Below are positions 17,070 through 25,093 of a stretch of 64,000 nt of DNA, in pieces (the stretch's first letter is position 1; every line of letters starts with the position of its first letter). The notes under the pieces are model-generated. The model was not told the DNA's origin. It searched no databases and was given only the letters and a program-made list of their open reading frames with translations. Position numbers and translations under genes: made by a program. The DNA comes from Bog-473 sp963834405. GTDB taxonomy: Bacteria > Actinomycetota > Acidimicrobiia > Acidimicrobiales > RAAP-2. The stretch lies in contig CAWIBX010000007.1 in NCBI GenBank assembly GCA_963834405.1, positions 124,001-188,000 of the forward strand, read 5' to 3'.

Positions 17070-17097
17070 GGTTCAACCCTTTCAGCGGGGTTGAACC
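17070..17097. terminator. Strong hairpin, possible terminator of leftward genes
   Basis: Ten-base arms GGTTCAACCC and GGGTTGAACC flank an 8-base loop. It lies 58 bases beyond the stop of the leftward gene at 17155 and could end that transcript. No U-run follows, so an operator role is also possible. Confidence 0.45.
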
Positions 17098-17154
17098 GCG
17101 GGTTGTATCAGTGATGCGGGCGGTCGATCGTCCGAGTGCTCCGCACATGTCGGC

Positions 17155-17355
17155 TCAGGCTCCGCGTCGCATCGGAACGCGACGGCGCTCGCAGTGGTTC
17201 TCCCACAACAGCTCAGCCCTCTCGCGTGATTCGACGGGAGTGTTGATCCCGATGGGTGTCGCGGATTCGTAGTCCCGCTCACAGTCGTCACAGGCGACCG
17301 CACACCTACGATCAGCGCGTTGCACGATCTTCGGATGGTGGACCTTGTGCATCAT
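17155..17355 (-). CDS. Small zinc-binding-like protein
   Basis: This 66-residue protein carries CAVACDDCERDYESATPIGI followed by ESRERAELLWENHCERR. The Cys/His spacing suggests one zinc site. Similar small proteins with a PIGI segment and a closing ENH motif occur in actinobacterial plasmids and integrated elements (from memory). The ATG at 17355 follows an AGGGGGTGGGA stretch; the next ATG is also in frame. Function unknown. Confidence 0.6.
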   Translation of the reverse strand: MMHKVHHPKIVQRADRRCAVACDDCERDYESATPIGINTPVESRERAELLWENHCERRRVPMRRGA

Positions 17356-17368
17356 TCCCACCCCCTGT

Positions 17369-17794
17369 TCACCAACCGCCGTGCCGACCGCCTCGCAACG
17401 ACCCTAACCACGGCCTGGGACGGGCTTCAGGGCCGGGCGGTAGTCCCAGGTCGTACGCGACGTTTGCGTGAACTGGCGTCACTCGATGGGTCGCGACGGA
17501 TTCGCCGGACTCCGCGGGGGTATACGTAGGAACACCTACGTCAGTCACGAGACAAAGGTGCGGCGGCCCCTCCTCCACCCAATCGAGGGGCCGTTTCCGC
17601 GTGGTCACGATGACCAGCGCCCACGTTCCCTTATCGGCCGCGAGTGTCACCATCACTGGGATGGCACCATGGTCGATCCATAGTTGGTGGTCGCGCTTAT
17701 CCGGCAACTCGTCAACGATGTTGGCGGTGTTCCATATCCGGGGTCGCCAACCACCGAGAAATAGGCGGCAATAGGTGGTTGGCGGCGCAGTCAT
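17369..17794 (-). CDS. Hypothetical protein, 141 residues
   Basis: This minus-strand gene lies 13 bases upstream of the small zinc protein's start and is probably co-transcribed. Its sequence (RLFLGGWRPRIWNTANIVDE, WIDHGAIPVMVTLAADKGTW, ALVIVTTRKRPLDWVEEGPP) has the alternating pattern of a beta-rich soluble domain. The C-terminal third is Pro/Gly-rich and may be disordered. I do not recognise the family. The ATG at 17794 lacks a strong ribosome site. Confidence 0.55.
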   Translation of the reverse strand: MTAPPTTYCRLFLGGWRPRIWNTANIVDELPDKRDHQLWIDHGAIPVMVTLAADKGTWALVIVTTRKRPLDWVEEGPPHLCLVTDVGVPTYTPAESGESVATHRVTPVHANVAYDLGLPPGPEARPRPWLGSLRGGRHGGW

Positions 17795-17920
17795 GCTTCA
17801 AGTCATCGGCAACTACGTCGCCCGGGGGTCGTACGCTGAACATCACGCAAGGTCGGACGCGTGTACTCGGTTCATGTCGGAGGGGGTTCGTAACCATAAA
17901 CCCACCACTAGTCTGGGCTA

Positions 17921-18085
17921 CTAGGCACAGTCCGGGCAGTAGGCGGTATCGTCGCCGACGAACTTCCACCCCCGGTTCTTCGCCGCCGTCTCGGTCTTCC
18001 CTAACGGTCCGGACTGGATGCGAATCGTCTTCGGGCACTTTCCCCCAAGCCCATCACACCTGATCTTGTCGCCTTCAATCGTCAT
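17921..18085 (-). CDS. Small zinc-finger-like protein, 54 residues
   Basis: A short minus-strand gene reads MTIEGDKIRCDGLGGKC, then a basic middle (KTETAAKNRGWKFVGDD), and ends AYCPDCA. Two Cys pairs, near residues 10-17 and 51-54, would hold one zinc. The pattern CDG.G..C ... W....D..YCPDCA is common in small proteins of phages and integrated elements (from memory). It is probably a DNA- or protein-binding accessory factor. Confidence 0.65.
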   Translation of the reverse strand: MTIEGDKIRCDGLGGKCPKTIRIQSGPLGKTETAAKNRGWKFVGDDTAYCPDCA

Positions 18086-18278
18086 GCCCCAAGGCTAGGT
18101 GCCGCGGTACGGTCCTCTCGGTGAGCCGGATGCCCCCCGGGGGGGGTGCAGTTTTGACCATCGTCTTGCCGCTGAATCGCCTGACGGCCTGGTTGTATTT
18201 CTGATTACTAGATACGCGATCAAAGTTCAACGTTTCGATGCCGCCTCTTGACGGCGTGTACGTCAGTGCTGTGTCCAA

Positions 18279-18863
18279 TCAGTGTGAAGCCGCGTAAGCC
18301 TGTAAATCCGCTTGGAATGCTGGGCAATACACGTCTACAGCGCCAGCTAACACGCCTGTCGCCACGTCTACGGCTACGTGCGAAGAATCAAGAACGTTTA
18401 CCTGCTGTTGGACGCTTGCGCCGTTCTCGAAGTCCTGGCACAGAGCGCGGCCCAACCCCTCGAACTTCACGGCGTCCGGGTAGCTGACCTCCGGCGCGTG
18501 CTCTGACATCTGAGCAACGAAGGCGTTGCTCTCGTTGTAACCCACCTGAAGATGCAGATTGGAGCACGCCGACTTCATCTCGTTAATGCCCGATTCCTCG
18601 GATCGGGGAGCCTTACTCGCCCCGAGGTCGTAAGCACCGTTGTTGAGAGCGACGTTGTCTGCTGCGTATCCCTTCGTCGCAACTTGTTGCCAGTCAGGCA
18701 TATTTCCGGAGGCGGCGGTCTTTAGCGCTGAACTGAGAGATGAACACGCAGCTCGGTCTTTGGCAGTTGGGGAGGATGCACCGCTACTCGTACAACTGGT
18801 CATTCCCAAACAAAAGAGCACTCCCGTAAGGGTTACCGCTGCCGCCCGCCTGACTCGGTGCAT
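18279..18863 (-). CDS. DUF732-like lipoprotein
   Basis: This 194-residue predicted lipoprotein has the signal MHRVRRAAAVTLTGVLFC and a lipobox ending LGMTSC (Cys about 24). The mature part is helical, with paired Cys residues (AACSSL, SACSNL, ALCQDF). The C-terminus VDVYCPAFQADLQAYA resembles DUF732, a small secreted domain of mycobacteria and relatives. It is probably anchored outside the membrane. Specific function unknown. Confidence 0.7.
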   Translation of the reverse strand: MHRVRRAAAVTLTGVLFCLGMTSCTSSGASSPTAKDRAACSSLSSALKTAASGNMPDWQQVATKGYAADNVALNNGAYDLGASKAPRSEESGINEMKSACSNLHLQVGYNESNAFVAQMSEHAPEVSYPDAVKFEGLGRALCQDFENGASVQQQVNVLDSSHVAVDVATGVLAGAVDVYCPAFQADLQAYAASH

Positions 18864-19146
18864 CGTAGAAGTGTGGCAGAAAGGCTTTCACTGAACCATC
18901 CGAGAGCGCCTTCCCCGAGCTGTAAGGCTGGCGCGCCAGGGCGCGGAGCGGACGTTCAGGGTGTCCCGAAGGCTATCGCAGTAAGGGCCTCCTGCTCCTG
19001 AAGAGATGCGTTCCGCAGACCCTTCTCCTGGGCCGCCCTTGGCCGCGTTCGCCATGTCCGAAACGATGGTCCTGGGGCACCTAGATCGGGCCAAGGAATC
19101 GGCCGTTTCCTTCCACGCCCTCCGTTCCCCGAAGTACCTTTTCCGC

Positions 19147-19857
19147 ATGGCGGACAACGACCCACGCGTCATCACCTTGCGCCGATCCACCGTCGTCCGA
19201 ATCGGCATCGCGGTCGCCATCCTCGCCGCCCTTGGAATCGGACTTGCTATCGGGTTGTCGGTTCGGTCGCCCTCTTCATCGCCATCCAAGTCGGCCGCGA
19301 CGACAACAACGACCAAGACAGGGCACGCGTCAACCACCACAACGACGGTGCCACCCACTACGACGACTGGTGCGCCACCGGCGACGACTACAACTGTCAA
19401 TCCGGCACGGCAAATCTTGTCACCGGCAACGACGCAGCCCGTCGTAGACGAATGTTCCGTGCCCATTTCCCAAAGTGCGGATGGGAACCCGTATCCAACG
19501 ACTTGTCCCGCTGGCGGCGGGATCAACGTCGTGGCATGGCGCTATATCGCGAACAGCTATTCCAACATCCTCGGGCTCGGTGCCAACGCATCCGAACAAG
19601 AGGCGTTTCAAACCATGTGCAGTAGCTCAGTGCCCGGAGGGGAGGTAAGTGTTGCGGCCGAGGTCGCCGCAAGGTACTACGGGTGGTCGTTCGCGAACGA
19701 TCCCGCGTTCACGGGTTGGTATCCCGGAGACCCAACTGATTGCGGTTCGCCGCTTGCACTGTCGTCCCGCGGTGTCACTGCTGAGCCGGGCGGATGCAGC
19801 TCCGGATCGAGAACTACAGCCGAATGTTCACTCCTTGCGTCCGCGCACGCGTCATAG
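19147..19857 (+). CDS. Membrane-anchored protein with Thr-rich stalk
   Basis: This 236-residue protein starts at the ATG at 19147; a longer frame upstream is likely non-coding. After a short basic N-terminus comes one membrane helix (IGIAVAILAALGIGLAIGLS, about 23-42), then about 50 residues rich in Thr and Pro (TTTTVPPTTTT) that act as a stalk. The outer domain (about 95-236) has Cys residues in DECSVPIS, TTCPAGG and QTMCSSS. Topology suggests an exposed C-terminus. Function unknown. Confidence 0.6.
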   Translation: MADNDPRVITLRRSTVVRIGIAVAILAALGIGLAIGLSVRSPSSSPSKSAATTTTTKTGHASTTTTTVPPTTTTGAPPATTTTVNPARQILSPATTQPVVDECSVPISQSADGNPYPTTCPAGGGINVVAWRYIANSYSNILGLGANASEQEAFQTMCSSSVPGGEVSVAAEVAARYYGWSFANDPAFTGWYPGDPTDCGSPLALSSRGVTAEPGGCSSGSRTTAECSLLASAHAS

Positions 19858-20001
19858 GGGTAGTCGACGTCGAACACCCGGAAGTGACGCGACACCTAGA
19901 TCGAGTCGAACCGCACCGGAGAGCCGGGACCGTCCCGCCGCTTGCCCGTTCGATGTGACACCCGTAGCGGGTCTTATCGGTCAGCCCGTGCTCTGACCTT
20001 G

Positions 20002-20439
20002 CTACCAAGCGGTGCGATTGCGGTTGCTCTCGACAACACGATCTGAGAACTCCTTAGCGTTGCCCTCTATGTTGCGAATCGTCGCACCGTGAAGGCGAGC
20101 CAGGTCGGCGAAGCTGATGCTCACTTCGTGGAAGAGGGCGAAGTAGTGACGTTGCCCTATGGCCTGACCCATGAAAGACGCCTGCCGCCGATTCATGCGA
20201 ATGGGATTGGCTCTGACAAGGTCCTCGCCGCCTTCCGCCGCCAACTCACAAGCGAGAGAGAGTGCCCGGAAGGCCACGGCGCCTCTGAGCGCGATCTTGC
20301 CCAGCTCCTCGTCGGGAACACCCTCGCTGAGCCTTTGCGTGTAGAGGCCGAGCAGCCCGCCTGTGTTTTCTCGCAGCAGGCCAATGCGGGTCTGTCCATC
20401 GCGGACCTTGGCCCATGCCGCTTCCGTCTTCTTGCTCAC
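20002..20439 (-). CDS. Hypothetical helical protein
   Basis: This 145-residue minus-strand gene starts at a GTG (20439) preceded by GGGAG; frames further upstream run into another small gene. It is strongly helical: SKKTEAAWAKVRDGQTRIGL, then FRALSLACELAAEGGEDLVR. No family is recognised. It lies 37 bases downstream of the 51-residue gene and probably shares its transcript. Confidence 0.5.
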   Translation of the reverse strand: MSKKTEAAWAKVRDGQTRIGLLRENTGGLLGLYTQRLSEGVPDEELGKIALRGAVAFRALSLACELAAEGGEDLVRANPIRMNRRQASFMGQAIGQRHYFALFHEVSISFADLARLHGATIRNIEGNAKEFSDRVVESNRNRTAW

Positions 20440-20476
20440 TTGCTCCCAATCCGCCGACGGTGAGGAGGCGAACAGG

Positions 20477-20632
20477 CTAGAGGCGTTCGATTGCCTGAGC
20501 CCAGTACGCAGCGATCCTGTGTACAGCAAGCCGCTCTTCGGGAGTGCAGGTGGTGACCGGGTGAGCATCGAGCCATTCGCGGGCCTTGCGGTATTCGCTG
20601 AGGACCCGTTCGGCCTCTTTGCGGGTGATCAT
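20477..20632 (-). CDS. Small hypothetical protein, 51 residues
   Basis: A short minus-strand gene encodes a charged helical peptide, MITRKEAERVLSEYRKARE, followed by WLDAHPVTTCTPEERLAVHR and ending YWAQAIERL. Composition and codon use look natural. The family is not recognised. Its small size and place in an integrated element suggest a regulator or accessory peptide. Confidence 0.55.
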   Translation of the reverse strand: MITRKEAERVLSEYRKAREWLDAHPVTTCTPEERLAVHRIAAYWAQAIERL

Positions 20633-20966
20633 GGGGCCAAGGCTACGGTTCGGCGCTGGTCAGCGCGCGGACGTTTATGAGCGGACATATTGGGCGCCTC
20701 CGTGGTGCGAGATGGGGCAGGTGTCCACCGGTCATCGCTGCCCCTCCTTCGGCTTCCCCTCACCTGTTCGCGACGCCTCCTCCCCCACGCCACCGCGACC
20801 CCTCCAGTTGACGACTGAGGGTTGTCGGCGTCACTCCGCATCGTCTAAGCCGTCTTCGTGGGCCGTAGGTCGCGTAGGGCGAAGCCCAGGCGGCAGAGGG
20901 GTCTAACCATCACCAAAAATGGGTATGGAACTTGTTACCTGAGGACCTTTCAGCGGGAGGTCTACG
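20633..20966. other. Gap with remnant of a small gene family
   Basis: No intact gene. The minus strand at about 20760-20842 resembles the 66-residue gene at 30442-30642 at DNA level. One frame still reads LSRQLEGS, against LRRQLEGA in that gene, but it is not open from a start. It is probably a decayed copy. Confidence 0.35.
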
Positions 20967-21362
20967 ATGGCAGTAGTCGTTCCAACCCGAAGGCGTCGAG
21001 GCTCGGGCCTTCTGGCGGTACTCATTGCCCTTGTCGTCATTGTCGTCATCGTCGTCGTTCTCATTGCAGTCAACGGCGGGACGAACGTCAGCTACCGCGC
21101 CTCGATCGTCAGCTTGCAGCCGATCAACGCCGCTGAGGTGAGCGTGAGTGTTCAGGTCGTCAACGCGGGTTCTGACTCCGGTACACCAGCCTGCACCGTC
21201 CACGTCAGCTCTCCCGGCGGGGCCTACACCGGTGACAGTGTTCTGACGGCGCAGCAGCCGCTTCCCAGGGGCGCTCAGACGACCTTGCAGGGCACCATGA
21301 CCGTGACCAATCAGGGCGCTCGCTACGTTACGTCCGCGGCCTCTAGTTTGCACTGCGTCTAG
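20967..21362 (+). CDS. Membrane-anchored beta-domain protein
   Basis: This 131-residue protein starts at an ATG 7 bases after GGGAGG. One N-terminal helix (LLAVLIALVVIVVIVVVLIA, about 15-34) anchors it. The outer domain (about 40-131) has an immunoglobulin-like beta pattern: VSYRASIVSLQPINAAEVSV, TPACTVHVSSPGG and QTTLQGTMTVTNQG, with Cys in TPACTV and SLHCV that could pair. This resembles small FxLYD/CARDB-like exported domains. Function unknown. Confidence 0.65.
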   Translation: MAVVVPTRRRRGSGLLAVLIALVVIVVIVVVLIAVNGGTNVSYRASIVSLQPINAAEVSVSVQVVNAGSDSGTPACTVHVSSPGGAYTGDSVLTAQQPLPRGAQTTLQGTMTVTNQGARYVTSAASSLHCV

Positions 21363-21384
21363 AGGTCGAGTTGAGGAGAGCGAG

Positions 21385-21660
21385 ATGGCCAAGGTACTGA
21401 TGATCATTCAGCATTCCGTGGACGATTATGACGCGTGGCGGATGGAATACGACAAGGCGCAACCGATCCGCGACAGGCATGGCGTCAGTGACGCCATCGT
21501 CCTGCGGAATGCCGATGACCCCAACGACGTCACGGGACTGCACTGGTTTCCCTCGGTCGATGAAGCCCAAGCCTTTGCCGCCGATCCCGATCTGAAAGAC
21601 GCCATGGCAAGAGCGGGTGTGAGTGGTCCACCTCGCATCGAAATCAGCGTCGAGGTCTAG
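21385..21660 (+). CDS. ABM-like (ferredoxin-fold) small protein
   Basis: This 91-residue protein begins MAKVLMIIQHSVDDYDAWRM and continues with LHWFPSVDEAQAFAADPDLK and a closing beta strand PRIEISVEV. The pattern matches the dimeric alpha/beta barrel family of antibiotic-biosynthesis-monooxygenase-like and cyclase-like proteins, whose partners vary widely. A ribosome site GAGGAGAG lies just upstream. It follows the preceding membrane protein by 22 bases. Enzymatic role uncertain. Confidence 0.65.
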   Translation: MAKVLMIIQHSVDDYDAWRMEYDKAQPIRDRHGVSDAIVLRNADDPNDVTGLHWFPSVDEAQAFAADPDLKDAMARAGVSGPPRIEISVEV

Positions 21661-21689
21661 GGCCTCAGGTCATCGCCTCGCGGCTCCTG

Positions 21690-22155
21690 TTTGGGGGAGC
21701 ACCCCGGTGAGAGAGCTGGAGTGAGGTCCGCGCCATGGCAACAGCTATGCCGCCGAAAGGCCGGAGGTCCGAGTGGGTGTAGCCCCGGTCGCGAGAGGGG
21801 AACGCGCGGTGGACAGTCCCCCCGCCGTGGTGGCTCCCCGAGCATCGAGAACAGTCGCGGTGCCGAGGCGGCGTCTCTTGGCGCGTGCCCCCAAGCCCTG
21901 AGGCGTGGCTCAGTTGCCGCGTGAGGCTCTGAACCAACGGCCCTCATCAACACTGATCCGGTAACGACAGAACGGCTTTGAGGACCCTGTCTTCTAGAGG
22001 GTGGTATCGCGCGCGTACATGGTTCGTCGCGCGAACCACCCGAGGTGGCCGATGGTCCGCGTGGCCATGGCGCTGCAAGCGCCATGCGGTGCCGAAGGCA
22101 CCGACAGGTCACTTCAGGACCGTTCGCCCGCAGGGCGATCAAGAGGACATACCAC
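21690..22155 (+). ncRNA. Candidate large structured RNA
   Basis: A gene-free stretch is full of nested and serial hairpins. GGGGAGC near 21695 pairs with GCTCCCC near 21833, closing a domain with GTCCGCGC pairing across to GCGC...GGAC and a GCC-GAAA-GGC tetraloop hairpin. Four perfect stems then follow between 22020 and 22140: TGGTTCG/CGAACCA, CATGGCGCT/AGCGCCATG, CGGTGCC/GGCACCG and TCGCCC/GGGCGA. The GNRA loop favours the plus strand. I cannot place it in a known class; it could also be a DNA structure such as an origin. Confidence 0.45.
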
Positions 22156-22212
22156 CGAGGATGACTGATCGGACCATGTGCGCCTCGCCCGTGGCCCCCC
22201 TTTCCGAAGACG

Positions 22213-23232
22213 TCAGCGTGCAGGAACAGGCCACCCATCCGGCCCGAGTTTCACCTCGTCCCTAATCCGCAACCGATCCTTCAATCGCTCCATGGCCTTG
22301 GAGTCCGCTGGTGGCAAGTTGACGTCCTGTGTCCCCACAAGCCCCTTTGCGGTCGGAGCTGCGATGGGATGGCAGCCCTCATCGACATAAACCTGCTCGC
22401 GCTGGTCGGCGTTGAGAGGTGAGATGCCCACTCGCTTCCACTTACTCTCAGGCTTCTTGTCCTTCCACTCCCGCGAATTTGTCATACGACGCCCATCATC
22501 GGGATTGAGTTCGACCACCACCGCCACGTCTTGCTCGTCGATGACCTCGCCCACTTCGGCCTCAGTGAGGATGATCGACATCCCATCGGGGGCAGGGATG
22601 CGGTGGTAGTTCTCATCGTCCCGATCGAGATAGGTCTTGTGGAACGCCTCCCACTCATCCTCGTCGGCGACAAGGTTGGCATGGATTGGTCGGCCAGCGA
22701 AGTTCTTCCTGATCTGATCGACCTTGCCCTCGCGCTTCTTCGGCCCACAGACCGGACAAGCCTTGATCTTGCACGGAAGCTGGAAGTCCTTGCCATGCGT
22801 CTCCTCGAACTTGTCGCGGCACAGACTTCCGATACCGTCGAGGCAGTTTTCCGGGGTTTGGTCAGGCTCATCCTCCGCGTCGTCCAGAAGGGCCATCAGT
22901 CCTATCCAGTCATTCAGTTGTGTCCCAATAGCTCTCTCTTCTATGGATGTATTAGAGAGAGCTATTGGGACATTCTCTCCGGCTGGCCCAGTGCGCCGTC
23001 GACGCCGCCGGCGCGGGAGGGTGACGCCGAACTTCATCAACTGAAGGCGAACGGGTTGCCACGGGTACCCAACCGCCCTACAGAACTTCTTGAACGCCCT
23101 CGGGTCGGGGGCCTCCGGAAAGTAGTACTCCAACACCATGTCGAACACGCAGGTCGCTTGCGCGTTCGCATCATCGGTCGGAGCGGGGGGCTCTTCACAG
23201 GGCGTATCCCAAGTGACAGTGCTATGCTGCAT
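22213..23232 (-). CDS. Hypothetical zinc-motif protein, possibly replication-related
   Basis: This 339-residue protein starts at an ATG behind AAAGG. Its central motif CKIKACPVCGPKKREGKV (about 155-172) recalls the zinc motif near the start of rolling-circle replication proteins in actinobacterial elements, but I do not see a clear HUH motif, so this is only a suggestion. The N-terminal 90 residues include AFKKFCRAVGYPWQPVRLQL; the C-terminus is charged. A 52-bp palindrome (22921-22972) lies inside the coding sequence and is translated. The gene lies 68 bases after the excisionase gene. Confidence 0.55.
   Translation of the reverse strand: MQHSTVTWDTPCEEPPAPTDDANAQATCVFDMVLEYYFPEAPDPRAFKKFCRAVGYPWQPVRLQLMKFGVTLPRRRRRRRTGPAGENVPIALSNTSIEERAIGTQLNDWIGLMALLDDAEDEPDQTPENCLDGIGSLCRDKFEETHGKDFQLPCKIKACPVCGPKKREGKVDQIRKNFAGRPIHANLVADEDEWEAFHKTYLDRDDENYHRIPAPDGMSIILTEAEVGEVIDEQDVAVVVELNPDDGRRMTNSREWKDKKPESKWKRVGISPLNADQREQVYVDEGCHPIAAPTAKGLVGTQDVNLPPADSKAMERLKDRLRIRDEVKLGPDGWPVPAR
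22921..22972. repeat. Palindrome 1 (19-bp perfect arms)
   Basis: Arms TGTCCCAATAGCTCTCTCT and its exact complement flank a 14-base loop. It is AT-richer than its surroundings and lies inside the zinc-motif gene. A near-identical structure is at 23632-23685. Confidence 0.85.
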
Positions 23233-23300
23233 CTCAGTTACCTTTCATACCAGTGATGGGATTCCGAAGGGGGCCGCCGGACAGGGCGGTCCTCTTCGCG

Positions 23301-23495
23301 TCAGGCGGATGATCCGGCCATCGCCTGTGCTTCAAGACGGTTGGCGTACTCCTCCAGCGCGACCGCTGGCACCCTCACAGCGCCCGCGATTGCCACCGAC
23401 GGGATCGCCCCACCTCGGACCAACCCGTAGGCCGACGTCCGGGAGATTCCGAGCAACTCGGCCACCTCTCGAACCGCCACGAACTTCTTCATCAT
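23301..23495 (-). CDS. Excisionase-type helix-turn-helix protein
   Basis: This 64-residue MerR/HTH_17-like protein reads MMKKFVAVREVAELLGISRT, then SAYGLVRGGAIPSVAIAGAV and RVPAVALEEYANRL. This is the small winged-helix fold of excisionases and plasmid copy regulators. The ATG at 23495 follows AAGGAGG by 5 bases. It lies between the two palindromes and upstream of the Rep-like gene, so it may bind one of them or control excision of element 2. Confidence 0.85.
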   Translation of the reverse strand: MMKKFVAVREVAELLGISRTSAYGLVRGGAIPSVAIAGAVRVPAVALEEYANRLEAQAMAGSSA

Positions 23496-23631
23496 CACTG
23501 CCTCCTTGTATGTGTTCGTCGTGCTCAATGAGCACATGACGTACCTTGCGAAGGAGACTGTGACAGGGAGAAGTGGTGGATGGGTGGACTGTCAGCAGGG
23601 AAAACGGAAGAAAATCTGCCCGCAGGGGTGA

Positions 23632-23685
23632 TGTCCCAATAGCGCTCTACTTCATGGAAGTTCTTTATAGAGAGCTATTGGGACA
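23632..23685. repeat. Palindrome 2 (18-bp arms, one mismatch)
   Basis: Arms begin TGTCCCAATAGC and end in the complement GCTATTGGGACA, as in palindrome 1, around an 18-base loop. It lies between the excisionase gene and the resolvase remnant. Confidence 0.85.
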
Positions 23686-23732
23686 CTCCGACGGAGAACC
23701 CGTTGACGTCACATGTCCGTTCGGGGTCGCGT

Positions 23733-24543
23733 TCATGCAACCGAAGGCGCGACTCGCTCGCTCGTCTCCCCCAGGAGTGCCCTAACCGTCGAGGCGTGCC
23801 ACTTGGCTCCGCCATGACCGGTCGGGACATCCTCGTCGTTCAACCTGTTCGCGATGGCCCGCAGCGACTTCCCGGCCTTGCGTTCGCGCCGGATACGCTT
23901 GACGACGTCATTCCCGATTGACCGCGGGCGACCCAGCTTCACCCCTTGACTTTTCTTCACCGCCAACGCGTCCTTGGTGCGCTGCCCGATGAGCCGCCGC
24001 TCGAACTGAGCGAAGGTGGCCATGACATTGGCGATCATCTCCCCCGAAGGCGTGGTTGTGTCGACCCCGAGGTCCAAGATGACGAGCGCCCAGCCCTCCC
24101 TCCGCGCGTCCTCCATGAGGGCGGCGAAGTCGAGCAGCGAGCGCGAGAGCCGATCCAGCTTGGCGACGACCAGCGCGCCCGCAGCGTGGCTCCTGACGGC
24201 ATCCAGGGCCTCCTGGAGGGCGGGGCGACCGACCATGCTCCGACCACTGGCCCCGGCGTCCTCGTAGACCTCGACCAGCTCCCAGCCGCGGCGGTCGCAC
24301 TCCTCGGCGATGGCGGCGCGCTGGGCGTGCAGGCCGAGCCCCGAAGGTTGCCTGCTCGTCAGTCGAGACCCGGACGTAGCCGACTACCTGGGTGCCGGGA
24401 CGGGCACCTGAGCCACGCTTCGCGGCAGTCGATTTGGCCCTCGCGGGGTGTGACGTCACATCCCCCACTGTACAGTCAACGACCGTTTTGTGTACACGGG
24501 GCGTGAGCTGCTCGTCCTCCAGCACGGCCCGCTTACTCGACAT
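23733..24543 (-). pseudogene. Small serine resolvase, frameshifted
   Basis: A resolvase/invertase gene is split by one extra base near 24341-24347. The N-terminal frame ends in VVGYVRVSTDEQATFG (with the active-site Ser). The other frame continues LGLHAQRAAIAEECDRRGWE and then MVGRPALQEALDAVRSHAAG, LVVAKLDRLSRSLLDF and GEMIANVMATFAQFERRLIG, with a C-terminal HTH (RAIANRLNDEDVPTGHGG). All other resolvase motifs are present. The start is unclear; I used an in-frame ATG at 24543. Either an inactivated gene or a sequencing error. Confidence 0.75.
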
Positions 24544-24674
24544 CTGTGTAACTACACAGTTGTCATCCACAGCCCTGAGCGGGCAAATCCACCAGTTTAT
24601 GCACAAGATATTGGGGCTTATCGTCCCCAGCGCTGAGGGTTCATGCTTGATGTAGTTACAACGATGTCAGTTCG
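24544..24674. other. Origin-like AT-rich patch with DnaA-box-like motifs
   Basis: TTATGCACA (24597-24605) matches the DnaA-box consensus TTATNCACA, and TCATCCACA (24560-24568) differs by one base. The patch is bracketed by inverted repeats GTAACTACA (about 24546) and TGTAGTTAC (about 24651) and is AT-richer than its flanks. It could be a replication origin for the excised element, or just a promoter region. Confidence 0.35.
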
Positions 24675-24950
24675 ATGGCGAGGTCGGTCAGCTTGGAACA
24701 GGAAGACGGAAATCCCGGTCGGAGGTGGTCGGGCTATTTCGAGAAGGTGGGTGGGGCGCTGCTCCTATTCGGTGGCGTCCTTGCCGCGGGCCAGTCAACG
24801 CGCCAGCTCGGCGTTGGGGTGGCCGCTGCCGGGTTCGTTCTGCTCGTGATTGGGATCACCGGACAGTTCAGAAACCCTCCGCCGCCACCATCACCCCCAA
24901 CGCGGCGGCGCGCTCGAATGTCGGGCGGCGGAAGGTTGGACCAACACTGA
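24675..24950 (+). CDS. Small two-helix membrane protein
   Basis: A 91-residue frame has two hydrophobic helices (VGGALLLFGGVLAAG and VAAAGFVLLVIGITG), a Pro run (PPPPPSPP) and a basic tail. The ATG at 24675 lacks a good ribosome site. It is plausible as a membrane protein but unrecognised. Confidence 0.4.
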   Translation: MARSVSLEQEDGNPGRRWSGYFEKVGGALLLFGGVLAAGQSTRQLGVGVAAAGFVLLVIGITGQFRNPPPPPSPPTRRRARMSGGGRLDQH

Positions 24951-25093
24951 CCAGAAGGTGAACGTGACCTGACTCGAATCCTGTAGCTCGGGTCTGACGG
25001 TCGACGTGGTGGCGCCCTTAGTGACGGGCAGGATCGGGCGGTCCCGCCTAGCCCGAAACCGGCGTACGGGGGCATGTCTAGAGTGGTTGGTCT

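Larger units (their letters stand above)
16568..17154. other. Gene-free stretch with two hairpins
   Basis: No credible gene in 587 bases on either strand. Near its right end are two strong inverted repeats (16986-17006 and 17070-17097), described separately. It directly follows the attachment core and could hold integrase or regulator sites. Confidence 0.4.

Noticed and set aside
21900..21960. A tRNA suggested by GTGGCTCAGTTG
   Set aside because: No matching T-arm or acceptor stem exists; the match is limited to a D-arm-like string.
21690..22155. RNase P RNA, tmRNA or a group I/II intron in the structured gap
   Set aside because: None of the hallmark sequences (for example tmRNA tag and tRNA-like ends, RNase P conserved blocks, group II domain V or group I core) could be found.
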